NCBI GenBank assembly: GCA_030037885.1
Contig: JASHPU010000027.1
Location: 1 to 64,000, forward strand
Length of the DNA stretch: 64,000 nucleotides
Reading direction: 5' to 3'
DNA from: Xanthobacteraceae bacterium
Lineage (GTDB): Bacteria > Pseudomonadota > Alphaproteobacteria > Rhizobiales > Xanthobacteraceae
Shown here: positions 10,564 through 20,013 of the stretch, in pieces
Layout: every line of letters begins with the position of its first letter
Position numbering within the stretch: the first letter of the stretch is position 1
Position numbers and translations under genes: made by a program
The notes under the pieces: generated by a model
Databases searched by the model: none
The model's input: the letters and a program-made list of their open reading frames with translations, nothing else
What the model was told of the DNA's origin: nothing

Positions 10564-10913
10564 GGGAAGAGCTCGCTACCGCAAGACGCCTCGTCGACTT
10601 TCTCGAGCAGGATGGCTATGGGCTTGAATCGGCGGTTTGGGTAGTGGAGGAGGAGGGCTCTGGCCGCTTGTATCTGGTCCCGCGAAAAAAAGGTGCCTCA
10701 GACTTGCAAGAAACGATCCGAGTTGCGTACACGATCTCTGCGCATAAAGAGGAATTACCGGCTCGGCACGATTTGCGCTATTCGATCGTCGGGACCCAGA
10801 ATCCGATCATCCAGGCAATTAGGTCGGCAACACGTCGGACCGGAATGGTGCGTGGGATATTTAAGAACGGGACGTATATCGACACGGCATATATTCTGCG
10901 TCCAGCCGCATAG
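10560..10913 (+). CDS. Hypothetical protein coupled to the HEPN-like gene
   Basis: ATGA overlap with the preceding stop (10560-10563); MREELATARRLVDFLEQDGYGLESAVWVVEEEGSGRLYLVP. Confidence 0.65.
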   Translation: MREELATARRLVDFLEQDGYGLESAVWVVEEEGSGRLYLVPRKKGASDLQETIRVAYTISAHKEELPARHDLRYSIVGTQNPIIQAIRSATRRTGMVRGIFKNGTYIDTAYILRPAA

Positions 10914-10918
10914 GCTTG

Positions 10919-11647
10919 TTATTGACTGCTACCGATCAGCGCCGCGCAGGCTGCGACCTGGGCCGGCAGCACGGCGCGTAGCGCAAACAGCGGGTCGGGA
11001 TCGGCAGCGGCGCGGCGGCAGGCCAGCGCCTGTTCGATCGAGGCGACGTCGAGGCCGGCCGGCGCCCGCTCGCGCAGGAAGCCGACCGCGTCGTCGTTCG
11101 AGCCCATGCGGCCGGTCGTATAGGCGTAGCAAAACCGCGCCGGATAGAGCAGCGCGCGCAAATAGGGCTTGCGGTCCTTCGGCTCGAGCGCGGCCGCGGT
11201 TGCGAAAGCGCGTGCACGCTCGGCCCAATCGGCGAACGGCGCGGCGCGCAGATAGGCGCGGATCTCTTGCAATGTCGGCCGCACCGGCTCGACGCGCTCG
11301 CGCTCCGAGAGCACGACCGGCCGCTCGATGTAGTCGATGCGGTCGAGCGGCGGAAAACGGCCGCTGGCAAAGCGTCGGTCGGCCCAGAACACCGACAGCT
11401 TCGGGCCCCACTCGGGCGACAGTGCCGCAGCCTCGGCACGCACCCGGTCGATCGTCTCGCCGCGCAGTCCGGCATCGGCGATCACCGCCATGTCGACATC
11501 GCTATAGTGCCGGCTGAACCCGCCATGCGCCAGGCTGCCGATGAGATAGACGCCCAGAAGCTCGCTCCCGAGCGCCGTCTGCCAATTGGCAACCAGACTG
11601 CGCGCAAAGTCAGCGGCGGCGTTGCCGGCAGTTTCGTCGGGCGACAT
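10919..11647 (-). CDS. Nucleotidyltransferase-domain protein
   Basis: GVYLIGSLAHGGFSRHYSDVDMAVIAD matches the GS-x(n)-DxD nucleotidyltransferase motif; start MSPDETAG at 11647. Confidence 0.75.
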   Translation of the reverse strand: MSPDETAGNAAADFARSLVANWQTALGSELLGVYLIGSLAHGGFSRHYSDVDMAVIADAGLRGETIDRVRAEAAALSPEWGPKLSVFWADRRFASGRFPPLDRIDYIERPVVLSERERVEPVRPTLQEIRAYLRAAPFADWAERARAFATAAALEPKDRKPYLRALLYPARFCYAYTTGRMGSNDDAVGFLRERAPAGLDVASIEQALACRRAAADPDPLFALRAVLPAQVAACAALIGSSQ

Positions 11648-11756
11648 TGGGGGTATCGTTTGATTGTTTCCCGGCAGAGGCAAATGACTTCTTGTATAGA
11701 GTGCCCGCTGAACGAAGAAGATGCATCGATCCAGCCCGCCCTTGCCGTGTGACAGC

Positions 11757-12269
11757 ATGGATATCGTGCTCCTCGCCGCCATCTCCGCCAACGGCGTCAT
11801 CGGCCGCGGCAATCGCTTGCCATGGCGGCTCAGATCGGACCTGCAGCATTTCCGCGCGCTCACCATGGGCAGGCCGATATTGATGGGGCGCAAGACCTTT
11901 TTGTCGATCGGCAAGCCGCTGCCAGGACGCACGACCATCGTGGCGAGCCGCGATCAAAGCTTCGCTGCGCCGGGCATCGTGGTCGCACCCGGCCTCGCGG
12001 CGGCCTTGGCGGTCGCGCGTGGCGATGCGTTGCGCCGCGGCGTCGATGAGATTTTCGTCGTCGGCGGCACCGACATCTATGTCCAGGCCATGGCGGCGGC
12101 CACGCGCCTTGCCATCACGGAAGTGCACAAGACCGTCGAGGGCGACGCGCGGTTCCCGCCCATCGATCGCAATGCCTGGCGCGAAATCGCTCGCGATGAG
12201 CATGAAGGCGGCGTCGGCGACGATGCCGCCTTCGCGTTCGTGACCTACCGGCGCGCTGCCGCATCCTGA
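11757..12269 (+). CDS. folA: Dihydrofolate reductase
   Basis: MDIVLLAAISANGVIGRGNRLPWRLRSDLQHFRALTMGRPILMGRKTF. Confidence 0.95.
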   Translation: MDIVLLAAISANGVIGRGNRLPWRLRSDLQHFRALTMGRPILMGRKTFLSIGKPLPGRTTIVASRDQSFAAPGIVVAPGLAAALAVARGDALRRGVDEIFVVGGTDIYVQAMAAATRLAITEVHKTVEGDARFPPIDRNAWREIARDEHEGGVGDDAAFAFVTYRRAAAS

Positions 12270-12425
12270 CCCGAATCGGGTGCAAATTCCTTCCGGCGGG
12301 TGGCGAAATCCGAGCCGGCAGCGCGCCGATCGCCGTACTTCGCGTTGCATCGCGCCTCACGCTCCCTTATATCCCCCGGAACCCGGGGCGCAGCGCCGGC
12401 CGGTCGGCGCTCAGGAGAGAATTGA

Positions 12426-13559
12426 ATGCCGTGGAGCAATCAGTCCGGCGGCCCGTGGAGTTCCGGGCCGCGCGGCCCCTGGGGCTCGGGCCCGCAGCAG
12501 CAAGGCCCTCGGCCGCCCGATCTCGAAGATTTTTTGCGCCGCAGCCAGGACAGATTGCGCAGCGTCATGCCGGGTAATTTTGGCGGTCGCGGCGCGGTCC
12601 TCCTGATCGCGTTCGCCATCGTCGTGCTGTGGCTGCTCTCCGGCTTCTACCGGGTCGAGCCGGACGAACTCGGCGTGGTGCTGCGCTTCGGCAAAGCGGT
12701 CAGCGTAGTGCAACCGGGACTGAATTATCATTTGCCTTATCCGATCGAGACTGCGCTCACCCCGCCGGCGCTACGCGTCAACAAGACCGACGTCGGCATG
12801 CGCCTTGCCGACGAAACGCCGCGCGGCGGCGCCGGGCGCGATGTGCCCGAGGAAAGCCTGATGCTGACCGGCGACGAGAATATCGTCGACGTCGAGTTCT
12901 CGGTGTTCTGGAGGGTGAAGCCCAACGGCGTCAGCGATTATCTGTTCAATATCCAAAATCCGGAGGGTACCGTCAAGGCGGTGGCGGAAAGCGCCATGCG
13001 TGAAGTGATCGGGCACTCCAACACCCAGCCGCTTCTTACCACGCTGCGCGAAACCGTTCAGACCTCGGTCCAGGATTTGATGCAGAAGATTCTCGACTCC
13101 TACGGTGCCGGCATCCTGATCCAGAACGTGCAGTTGCAGAAGGTCGATCCGCCGGCCGAAGTCATCGATTCGTTCCGCGACGTGCAGGCGGCGCGCTCCG
13201 ACCTCGAGCGTCTGGCCAACGAGGCGCAGACCTACGCCAACCGGGTGGTGCCGGAGGCGCGCGGCCGCGCCGCGAAGATCGTCCAGGACGCCGAGGCCTA
13301 TCGGGCGCAGACCGTCGCCGACGCCAAGGGCCAGACCTCGCGCTTCCTGCAAGTCTACGCGCAATATAAGAAAGCGCCGGACGTAACCCGCCAGCGCATG
13401 TATCTGGAAACGATGGAGCGCATTCTGGCCAATACGCCCAAGACGATCATCGATACCGGCAAGCAGGGGACCGGCGTGATCCCCTATCTGCCGCTCAATG
13501 CTCTCGGCAAGTCGTCGAAGCTGCCGGAATCCGACTCCAGCGCGGGAGGCAAGCCATGA
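12426..13559 (+). CDS. hflK: FtsH protease activity modulator HflK
   Basis: Gly/Pro-rich N-terminus, TM, SPFH domain YRVEPDELGVVLRFGKAV; followed by hflC. Confidence 0.95.
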   Translation: MPWSNQSGGPWSSGPRGPWGSGPQQQGPRPPDLEDFLRRSQDRLRSVMPGNFGGRGAVLLIAFAIVVLWLLSGFYRVEPDELGVVLRFGKAVSVVQPGLNYHLPYPIETALTPPALRVNKTDVGMRLADETPRGGAGRDVPEESLMLTGDENIVDVEFSVFWRVKPNGVSDYLFNIQNPEGTVKAVAESAMREVIGHSNTQPLLTTLRETVQTSVQDLMQKILDSYGAGILIQNVQLQKVDPPAEVIDSFRDVQAARSDLERLANEAQTYANRVVPEARGRAAKIVQDAEAYRAQTVADAKGQTSRFLQVYAQYKKAPDVTRQRMYLETMERILANTPKTIIDTGKQGTGVIPYLPLNALGKSSKLPESDSSAGGKP

Positions 13560-14572
13560 GGCTGAGCCTGACCGGCAGCGCGCTCGCCGTCATTCTGGTG
13601 CTGGCCGTCATTGTCGGCTTCGGCACGTTCTTCACCGTCGATCAGACCAGCCAGGCGCTCGTGGTGCGGCTCGGCAAGCCGGTGCGCGTCATTACCGAGC
13701 CCGGGCTCAACGTCAAAGTGCCGTTCATCGACAGCGTGATCTACGTCGACAAGCGCATCCTCGCCATCGAGTCGCAGGCGCAGGAAGTCAACGTGCAGAG
13801 CCAAGACAAGTCGACCGCCGCCGAAGTCGGCGAGCGCGTCGTGGTCGATGCCTTCGCCCGTTACCGCATTACCGACCCGCTGAAATACTATCAGTCGGTC
13901 GGCCCGACCGGCGCCAATTCGCAGCTCGGCACCCTGCTCAACTCGGCGCTGCGGCGCGTGCTCGGCGACGCGACGCTTGCCGACGTGGTGCGTAACAAGC
14001 GCGAGGATCTGATGGCGCAGATGCGCGATGAGCTCGACCGCAGGGCGCGGCAGTTCGGCATCAAGGTCGTCGACGCCCGCATCCGCCGCGCAGACCTGCC
14101 GCTCAAGAACAGCGAGGCGGTCTATGCCCGCATGAAGACCGAGCGGCAGCGCGAAGCGGCCGAGTTCCGCGCCGAGGGCAGTCAGAAGAGCCAGGAGATT
14201 AAGGCCAAGGCCGACCGCGACGTCACCGTCATCGTGGCCGATGCCAATCAGCAATCCGAGCAGATCCGCGGCCAGGGCGACGCCGACCGCAACCGCATCT
14301 TCGCCGACGCTTATACCCAGGATCCGAGCTTCTTCGCCTTCTATCGCTCCATGCAGGCCTACGAACGCAGCATGCAAAAGGGCGACACCAACCTGGTGCT
14401 GGCGCCGGATTCCGACTTCTTCCGCTATTTCGGCGATCCGGCGGGGCGCGGACCGGTGCAGGCCGGGGGCGGTTCCACGGCTCCGGCCAAGACCGGCGCA
14501 CAGGCCGGCATCCCACTCCCGGCGCTCGGCCCGGCCGACACACGTGCCGCCGCGACCGCGCCTGCCAAGTGA
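13556..14572 (+). CDS. hflC: Protease modulator HflC
   Basis: VDQTSQALVVRLGKPVRVITEPGLNVKVPFIDSVIYVDKRIL; overlaps the hflK stop. Confidence 0.95.
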   Translation: MRLSLTGSALAVILVLAVIVGFGTFFTVDQTSQALVVRLGKPVRVITEPGLNVKVPFIDSVIYVDKRILAIESQAQEVNVQSQDKSTAAEVGERVVVDAFARYRITDPLKYYQSVGPTGANSQLGTLLNSALRRVLGDATLADVVRNKREDLMAQMRDELDRRARQFGIKVVDARIRRADLPLKNSEAVYARMKTERQREAAEFRAEGSQKSQEIKAKADRDVTVIVADANQQSEQIRGQGDADRNRIFADAYTQDPSFFAFYRSMQAYERSMQKGDTNLVLAPDSDFFRYFGDPAGRGPVQAGGGSTAPAKTGAQAGIPLPALGPADTRAAATAPAK

Positions 14573-14652
14573 CTTTCAAGTAATAAGTGACTTTCAAGTA
14601 ACTTGCACGACAGTTTCCGCCCATCGACGGGCGCCGCCAAGAGGCGCGGTCA

Positions 14653-14838
14653 ATGTCCGATTTCCTTGCCGCGCTCGGCCTGTTCTTCGCGATCGAGGGC
14701 ATCTGCCTCGCTGCCTTCCCGTCGAGCGCCAAACGCGCCATGGCCGCGGCGCTGGCGACGCCGGAGGGTCCGCTGCGGATCGGCGGCATCGTGTCGGCGC
14801 TGGTCGGCGTTCTGATCGTCTGGTTTGTCCGCGGCTAG
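14653..14838 (+). CDS. DUF2065 family small membrane protein
   Basis: 61 aa, two TM segments, MSDFLAALGLFFAIEGICLAAFPSSAKRAM; usual position between hflC and degP. Confidence 0.8.
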   Translation: MSDFLAALGLFFAIEGICLAAFPSSAKRAMAAALATPEGPLRIGGIVSALVGVLIVWFVRG

Positions 14839-15020
14839 TTTTTTTCGGTAACGCGCACGGCTGTTGTGCGTTGATGGTTGTGCGTGCCTGCCGGGGTGGG
14901 TCGCTTTTCCGCCCCAAAAATGCGGTTCACTACGACCCGACGGCCGGTTACTCCCTTGCGTCGCCGACGCGCCGGGCGCACTTTTCGCCGGAGCCAAGGA
15001 TTTCAGGAGCGCTGACAGCC

Positions 15021-16520
15021 ATGTCTCGCTATTTCGCCGTCGGTCCAATGTGCCGCCTCGTTCGCTACCAGGCGGCGATCGCCGCCTTTGCCGCCGCCAT
15101 CGCCATCCTGCCGGCGCGGCCCGCCGCGGCGCGCGGACCGGACAACATCGCCGACGTTGCCGAACAGGTCATCGACGCCGTGGTCAACGTGTCGACCTCG
15201 CAGAAGATCGATGCGCATATCGGCAATCTGCCCGATCTGCCGCCCGGCTCGCCGATGGAGAAATTCTTCGAGGATTTTTTTAAGCACCACCGCGGCGAGG
15301 GCGGCGACCAGGACCAGGACGAGCCGCGCCGCGTCAACTCGCTCGGCTCCGGCTTCATCATCGATCCGTCCGGTCTGGTGGTGACCAACAATCACGTCAT
15401 CGACGGCGCCGACGAGATCAACGTCATCCTCAACGACGGCACCAAGCTCAAGGCCGAATTGGTCGGCAAGGACACCAAGAGCGACCTCGCGCTGTTGCGC
15501 GTGCATGCCGACAAGCCGCTGCACGCGGTCAAGTTCGGCGATTCCGACAAGCTGCGGCTCGGCGAATGGGTGATCGCGATCGGCAACCCGTTCAGCCTGG
15601 GCGGCACGGTAACCGCCGGCATCGTCTCGGCGCGCAACCGCGACATCAATTCGGGTCCGTACGACAACTACATTCAGACCGACGCCGCCATCAATCGCGG
15701 CAATTCGGGCGGCCCGCTGTTCAATCTCAACGGCGAAGTGATCGGCATCAACACCGCGATCATCTCGCCGTCCGGCGGCTCGATCGGCATCGGCTTTGCC
15801 ATTCCCTCCGACAGCGCGACGCCGGTGATCGATCAGCTGCAAAAATACGGCGAGGCGCGCCGCGGCTGGCTCGGCGTGCGCATCCAGGAGGTGACCGACG
15901 AACTCGCCGAGAGCCTCAACCTCGGCACGCCGCGCGGCGCGCTGGTCGCCGGCGTCGACGACAAGGGGCCGGCCAAGCCCGCCGGCATCCAGGCCGGCGA
16001 CGTGGTCGTGAAGTTCGACGGCCACGACATCAAGGAGATGCGCGACCTGCCGCGCATCGTCGCCGACACGCCGGTCGGCAAGGAGGTCGACGTCGTCCTC
16101 ATCCGCAAGGGCCAGGAGGAGACCCACAAGGTGACGATCGGCCGCCTCAAGGAGGACGCGAAAGTGGCGTCGGCGGATGACAAGAAGGACAATCCGCCGC
16201 CGGAAAAGTCCGTGGTGCAGAAGACGCTCGGTCTCGCATTGTCGAGCCTGACCGACGATCTGCGCCGCCGCTTCAAGATCCGCGACAACGTCAAGGGCGT
16301 GCTGATTACCGGCGTCGATCCGAACGCGGCCAACGACGCTCCCGACAAGCATTTGGCGCCAGGCGACGTGATCGCCGAAGTGCAGTACCAGGCCGTCAAT
16401 ACGCCGGCCGATCTGCAGAAGCGCGTCGACCAGCTCCGCCAACAGGGCAAGAAGGTCGCGGTGCTGTTGGTCGCCAACGGCGACGGCGAGACGCGGTTCG
16501 TGGCGCTGAGCTTGCAATAG
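15021..16520 (+). CDS. degP: Do family serine endopeptidase (DegP/HtrA)
   Basis: VVTNNHVI (His), SDLALL (Asp), INRGNSGGPLFN (Ser); two PDZ regions. Confidence 0.95.
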   Translation: MSRYFAVGPMCRLVRYQAAIAAFAAAIAILPARPAAARGPDNIADVAEQVIDAVVNVSTSQKIDAHIGNLPDLPPGSPMEKFFEDFFKHHRGEGGDQDQDEPRRVNSLGSGFIIDPSGLVVTNNHVIDGADEINVILNDGTKLKAELVGKDTKSDLALLRVHADKPLHAVKFGDSDKLRLGEWVIAIGNPFSLGGTVTAGIVSARNRDINSGPYDNYIQTDAAINRGNSGGPLFNLNGEVIGINTAIISPSGGSIGIGFAIPSDSATPVIDQLQKYGEARRGWLGVRIQEVTDELAESLNLGTPRGALVAGVDDKGPAKPAGIQAGDVVVKFDGHDIKEMRDLPRIVADTPVGKEVDVVLIRKGQEETHKVTIGRLKEDAKVASADDKKDNPPPEKSVVQKTLGLALSSLTDDLRRRFKIRDNVKGVLITGVDPNAANDAPDKHLAPGDVIAEVQYQAVNTPADLQKRVDQLRQQGKKVAVLLVANGDGETRFVALSLQ

Positions 16521-16604
16521 AGAGCGAATAGCGAATAGCGAGTGGCGAATAGCGAATAGAAGAATATCCATTCGCCATTCGCTATTTCGCCATTCGCGAT
16601 TTCG
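16521..16604. repeat. Palindromic dispersed repeat, copy 1
   Basis: GCGAATAGCGAATAGCGAGTGGCGAATAGCGAATAG...CATTCGCCATTCGCTATTTCGCCATTCGC; related copy at 26737-26818. Confidence 0.85.
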
Positions 16605-16612
16605 GTTAGTTC

Positions 16613-17830
16613 CTAATCCAACACGTGGCTCACCATGCCGTCGGCGAGCTTCGGCTCGAACCAGGTCGATTTCGGCGGCATGATCGCGCCGGCGTCGGCG
16701 ACCGCCATCAGGTCATCCATCTGCGTCGGATAGAGCGCGAATGCCGCCGCCGCTTGGCCGGATGCGACGAGCCGCTCCAATTCGGAAAGGCCGCGGCCGC
16801 CGCCGACGAAATCGATGCGCTTGTCGGTGCGCGGGTCGGCGATGCCGAAAATCGGCGCGATGACGTTGCGCGTGAGCAGCGTGATCGGCAGCCGCTCGAT
16901 CGGATCGGTGGATGATACCTCGGCGCGCAGCACGAGCCGATACCAGCGTGCGCCGAGAACCATGCCGACTTCGCGCGCGTGCGCCGGCCGCACCGGCGCG
17001 GCGCTCGGTGCAATCGTATATTTGTCGCGCAGGTCGGCGAGCAACTGATCGGGACTGCGCCCGTTCAGATCGCGCAGCACGCGATTGTAGTCGAGGATGG
17101 TCATCGCGCTCTGCGGAAACAGCACCGCCAGGAAATAGCGGTGCGGCCCGTTGCTGCCGCGCGCCTGTGCGACGCGCAATGCTGCCGCCGAACGGTGATG
17201 GCCGTCGGCGATATAGAGCGCTGGCAAGGCGTCGACGGCGTGCGTCACACTGGCGATGGCCGCATCGGCGTCGATCACCCAGAGCTGGTGACGCACGCCG
17301 TCGTCGGCAGTGACGTCCACCGCGGCGGCGCCGGCGGCGGCTTGCGCCAGGATCGCGTCGAGTTGCGGCGCCGCCGGGTAAGCAAGCATCACCGGCCCGG
17401 TCTGCGCGTTGACCGCCTCGATCTGGCGTACGCGGTCGTCTTCCTTGGCGGGCGTGGTCAGTTCGTGCTTGCGGATGCGGTTCTTCGCATAAGCATCGAG
17501 CGAAGCGACGGCGGCGAGCCCGGTCTGCGTGCGGCCTCGCCATGTCAGCCGGTAAGCGTAATAGCAAGGCTCGCTGTCGCGCGTCAGCACGCCGGCGTCG
17601 ATCATGGCGCGCAGGTTGGCGGCCGCCTTGGCGTAGACCGCTGCGTCGTACGGCTCGGTCGACGGCGCAAGGTCGATCTCGGCCTTGGAGACGTGCAAAA
17701 AGCTCCACGGCTTGCCTTTGGCGCGCTCGCGCGCCTCGGCGCTGGAGAGCACGTCATAGGGCGGCGCCAAGACCTCGGCGGCGCGCCCCGGCGCCGGCCG
17801 CAGCGCGCGGAAGGGTTTTATCAGGGTCAC
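16613..17830 (-). CDS. DUF1015 family protein
   Basis: IKPFRALRPAPGRAAEVLAPPYDVLSSAEARE...IADGHHRSAAALR. Confidence 0.9.
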   Translation of the reverse strand: MTLIKPFRALRPAPGRAAEVLAPPYDVLSSAEARERAKGKPWSFLHVSKAEIDLAPSTEPYDAAVYAKAAANLRAMIDAGVLTRDSEPCYYAYRLTWRGRTQTGLAAVASLDAYAKNRIRKHELTTPAKEDDRVRQIEAVNAQTGPVMLAYPAAPQLDAILAQAAAGAAAVDVTADDGVRHQLWVIDADAAIASVTHAVDALPALYIADGHHRSAAALRVAQARGSNGPHRYFLAVLFPQSAMTILDYNRVLRDLNGRSPDQLLADLRDKYTIAPSAAPVRPAHAREVGMVLGARWYRLVLRAEVSSTDPIERLPITLLTRNVIAPIFGIADPRTDKRIDFVGGGRGLSELERLVASGQAAAAFALYPTQMDDLMAVADAGAIMPPKSTWFEPKLADGMVSHVLD

Positions 17831-17924
17831 GTGGCCTCGTTTCTCGAATCGTCGAGCAGCGCGGTGCTGTTGTTCCGGCGCGTGGGCGTTTTAATTCGCG
17901 CTAAAGCGCATTACGTCAACCCCC

Positions 17925-18854
17925 GTGAGCAGCCCGGAACAGATCGTCCTCATTGCCGGTCCGACTGCCAGCGGCAAGTCGGCGCTGGCGATGCAGCTTG
18001 CCGAAAAACTGGGCGGTGTCGTCATCAATGCCGATTCGATGCAGGTCTATCGCGACCTGCGCATCATCACGGCGCGGCCGAGCGTCGAGGACGAGCGGCG
18101 CGTGCCGCATCGGCTCTACGGCCACGTCGATGCGGCCGAGAATTACTCGGTCGGCCGCTGGTGCGAGGAGGCCGCGGCAGCGCTCGCGGTGACGGCGCGC
18201 ACCGCGCAGAGCGCGATCCTGGTCGGCGGCACCGGGCTTTATTTCAGCGCGCTCACCCGCGGGCTTGCCGCGGTGCCGCCGATCCCGCCGGAAATTCGCG
18301 ACGAGGTGCGCGCGCGGCTCTTAAGCGACGGCGTCGCCGCGCTGCACGCCGAGCTGAAATGGCGCGATCCGGCCGCGGCGGCGCGGCTGATGCCGGGCGA
18401 TCGCGCCCGCATCACCCGCGCCCTCGAAGTGGTCCTGGCCACCGGCCGCTCGCTGATCGGCTGGCACGAGACCAACAAGCCGCCCGGGCTCGACGCCGCG
18501 CGCGCCGCCAAGATTTTTCTGATGCCCGACCGCGACGACCTGTTGCGCCGCATCGATGCGCGCTTCGACGCCATGATGGCGGCCGGCGCGCTCGACGAGG
18601 TGCGGGCGCTCGCGCCGCGCCGCCTGGATCCGGCGCTGCCGGCCATGAAGGCGCACGGCGTGCCGTGGCTGATCCGGCATCTGGCCGGCGACTTGACGCT
18701 CGATGCGGCGGTCGCGGAAGCCAAGCGCGACACCCGCCAATACACCAAGCGGCAGGCCACCTGGTTCCGCAACCAGCTGCCCGATTTCGCCTGGGTCGAG
18801 CCGGACCGCGCGCTGGCGGCGATCGAGGCGCGGTTGCGTGATCAATCGGCCTGA
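17925..18854 (+). CDS. miaA: tRNA dimethylallyltransferase
   Basis: [36 protein letters not shown]. Confidence 0.97.
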   Translation: MSSPEQIVLIAGPTASGKSALAMQLAEKLGGVVINADSMQVYRDLRIITARPSVEDERRVPHRLYGHVDAAENYSVGRWCEEAAAALAVTARTAQSAILVGGTGLYFSALTRGLAAVPPIPPEIRDEVRARLLSDGVAALHAELKWRDPAAAARLMPGDRARITRALEVVLATGRSLIGWHETNKPPGLDAARAAKIFLMPDRDDLLRRIDARFDAMMAAGALDEVRALAPRRLDPALPAMKAHGVPWLIRHLAGDLTLDAAVAEAKRDTRQYTKRQATWFRNQLPDFAWVEPDRALAAIEARLRDQSA

Positions 18855-18864
18855 CCGAGCACCG

Positions 18865-19194
18865 TTACGGGGTCCAATCGAGCTTAACCACGCGATTGCC
18901 GGCCTGCTCGTTAAAGTCGATGGCGTGCTGGCGCATCGATCCTATGGCAGCAGCATCGCCGCGGGGGCACTGCACCGCCTCGTACTGGACGCGCGCATTT
19001 TCGAGCGCGTGTGCAAACGCGTTCTCTATCGTATCCATTGGCGCGGAGCTCATGAAAACCGGCGACAGATAGATGGCGTGCCGGGCGGGGGCAGGTGCGA
19101 TGCAATAGCGCCAATCGAACAGATTGGCGGCGCTAACCGCCGTAGACCAGGCAAGGAGAGCGGCGCCCATCAGCGTCAACGAAGCCTGTTTCAT
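18865..19194 (-). CDS. Small secreted hypothetical protein
   Basis: Signal peptide MKQASLTLMGAALLAWSTAVSAANLFDWRYCIAPAPARHAIYLS. Confidence 0.6.
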   Translation of the reverse strand: MKQASLTLMGAALLAWSTAVSAANLFDWRYCIAPAPARHAIYLSPVFMSSAPMDTIENAFAHALENARVQYEAVQCPRGDAAAIGSMRQHAIDFNEQAGNRVVKLDWTP

Positions 19195-19418
19195 GGCACT
19201 CCCGCAAACGAATCGAATCATTCGTCCGAGGGTAATAATCCGGCAAACGTTGGCTACTGTCATTTGTCCCAATGCGGCTGAACGATCCGTATCTGCCGCT
19301 GTAGGCGGCGTGACCGCAGTATTGCCGCCCGACCTGTCCGACGAAGAGCGCGGCGGCCTCGATAAAAGCGCCGACAGCCTGCGCCAAGCCCTCCAGCGCG
19401 TCAGCTAAGACTAACGTT

Positions 19419-19627
19419 CACCTCATCCTGAGGTGGCCGCGAAGCGGCCCTCGAAGGATGCAGGCATCCAAATCGGCTATTAGCCGATTTGGACACTAAA
19501 ACTTGCCGAAATCGGGCATGCCCGATTTCGGATGCGCTGTGGCCTCGCCCTTCGAGGCTCGGCGCGGAGCTTGTCATCGGGCCGGCCGAAGGCCGGACCC
19601 GTTGGCGCCGAGCACCTCAGGGTGAGG
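19419..19627. repeat. Composite palindromic repeat element
   Basis: Terminal inverted CACCTCATCCTGAGG/CACCTCAGGGTGAGG plus palindromes at 19468-19492 and 19506-19531. Confidence 0.8.
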
Positions 19628-19659
19628 ACGTTGAGCAGCAAAAAGCGTGCTGCCGCTGC

Positions 19660-19897
19660 TATGGCACCTGCCGAGAAACTCGAGCGTGAGGCGCACGCAT
19701 TCGTCCGGCTTTTCGATCTGCAACAGGTGCCCGGCGCCGGCGATGAAGCTGTAATCGTAACCGACCTCGGCGGCTGCCGTGGCTGACAAAGAGCCGCGGC
19801 CCGCCGGCCAAGCCGTGCCCCGCACCGCGATTTTGGCGCCATCGTCGAGCGCGCGGCAGGTCAACGCGAGCCCGCATTCCCGGTAAGGCGCGATCAA
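19660..19897 (-). pseudogene. Possible remnant of an alpha/beta-hydrolase C-terminus
   Basis: YSFIAGAGHLLQIEKPDECVRLTLEFL resembles the catalytic-His C-terminal segment; no N-terminal catalytic part present. Confidence 0.45.
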
Positions 19898-20013
19898 GGT
19901 TAGCGAATTGTTTCGCCGCCGCGGCCTGTTTCACAACCGTAAAGTAACAAAGATATGCCAGACACGGATAGCTTGACGAACGAACGAGCGGCGGCGGCGC
20001 CGAACTCCGCGAC

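Noticed and set aside
14241-15020. N-terminal extension of the degP ORF
   Set aside because: Overlaps hflC and the DUF2065 gene in another frame; signal-peptide start at 15021 fits DegP.
15003-16571. 522-aa minus-strand ORF
   Set aside because: Antisense shadow of degP.
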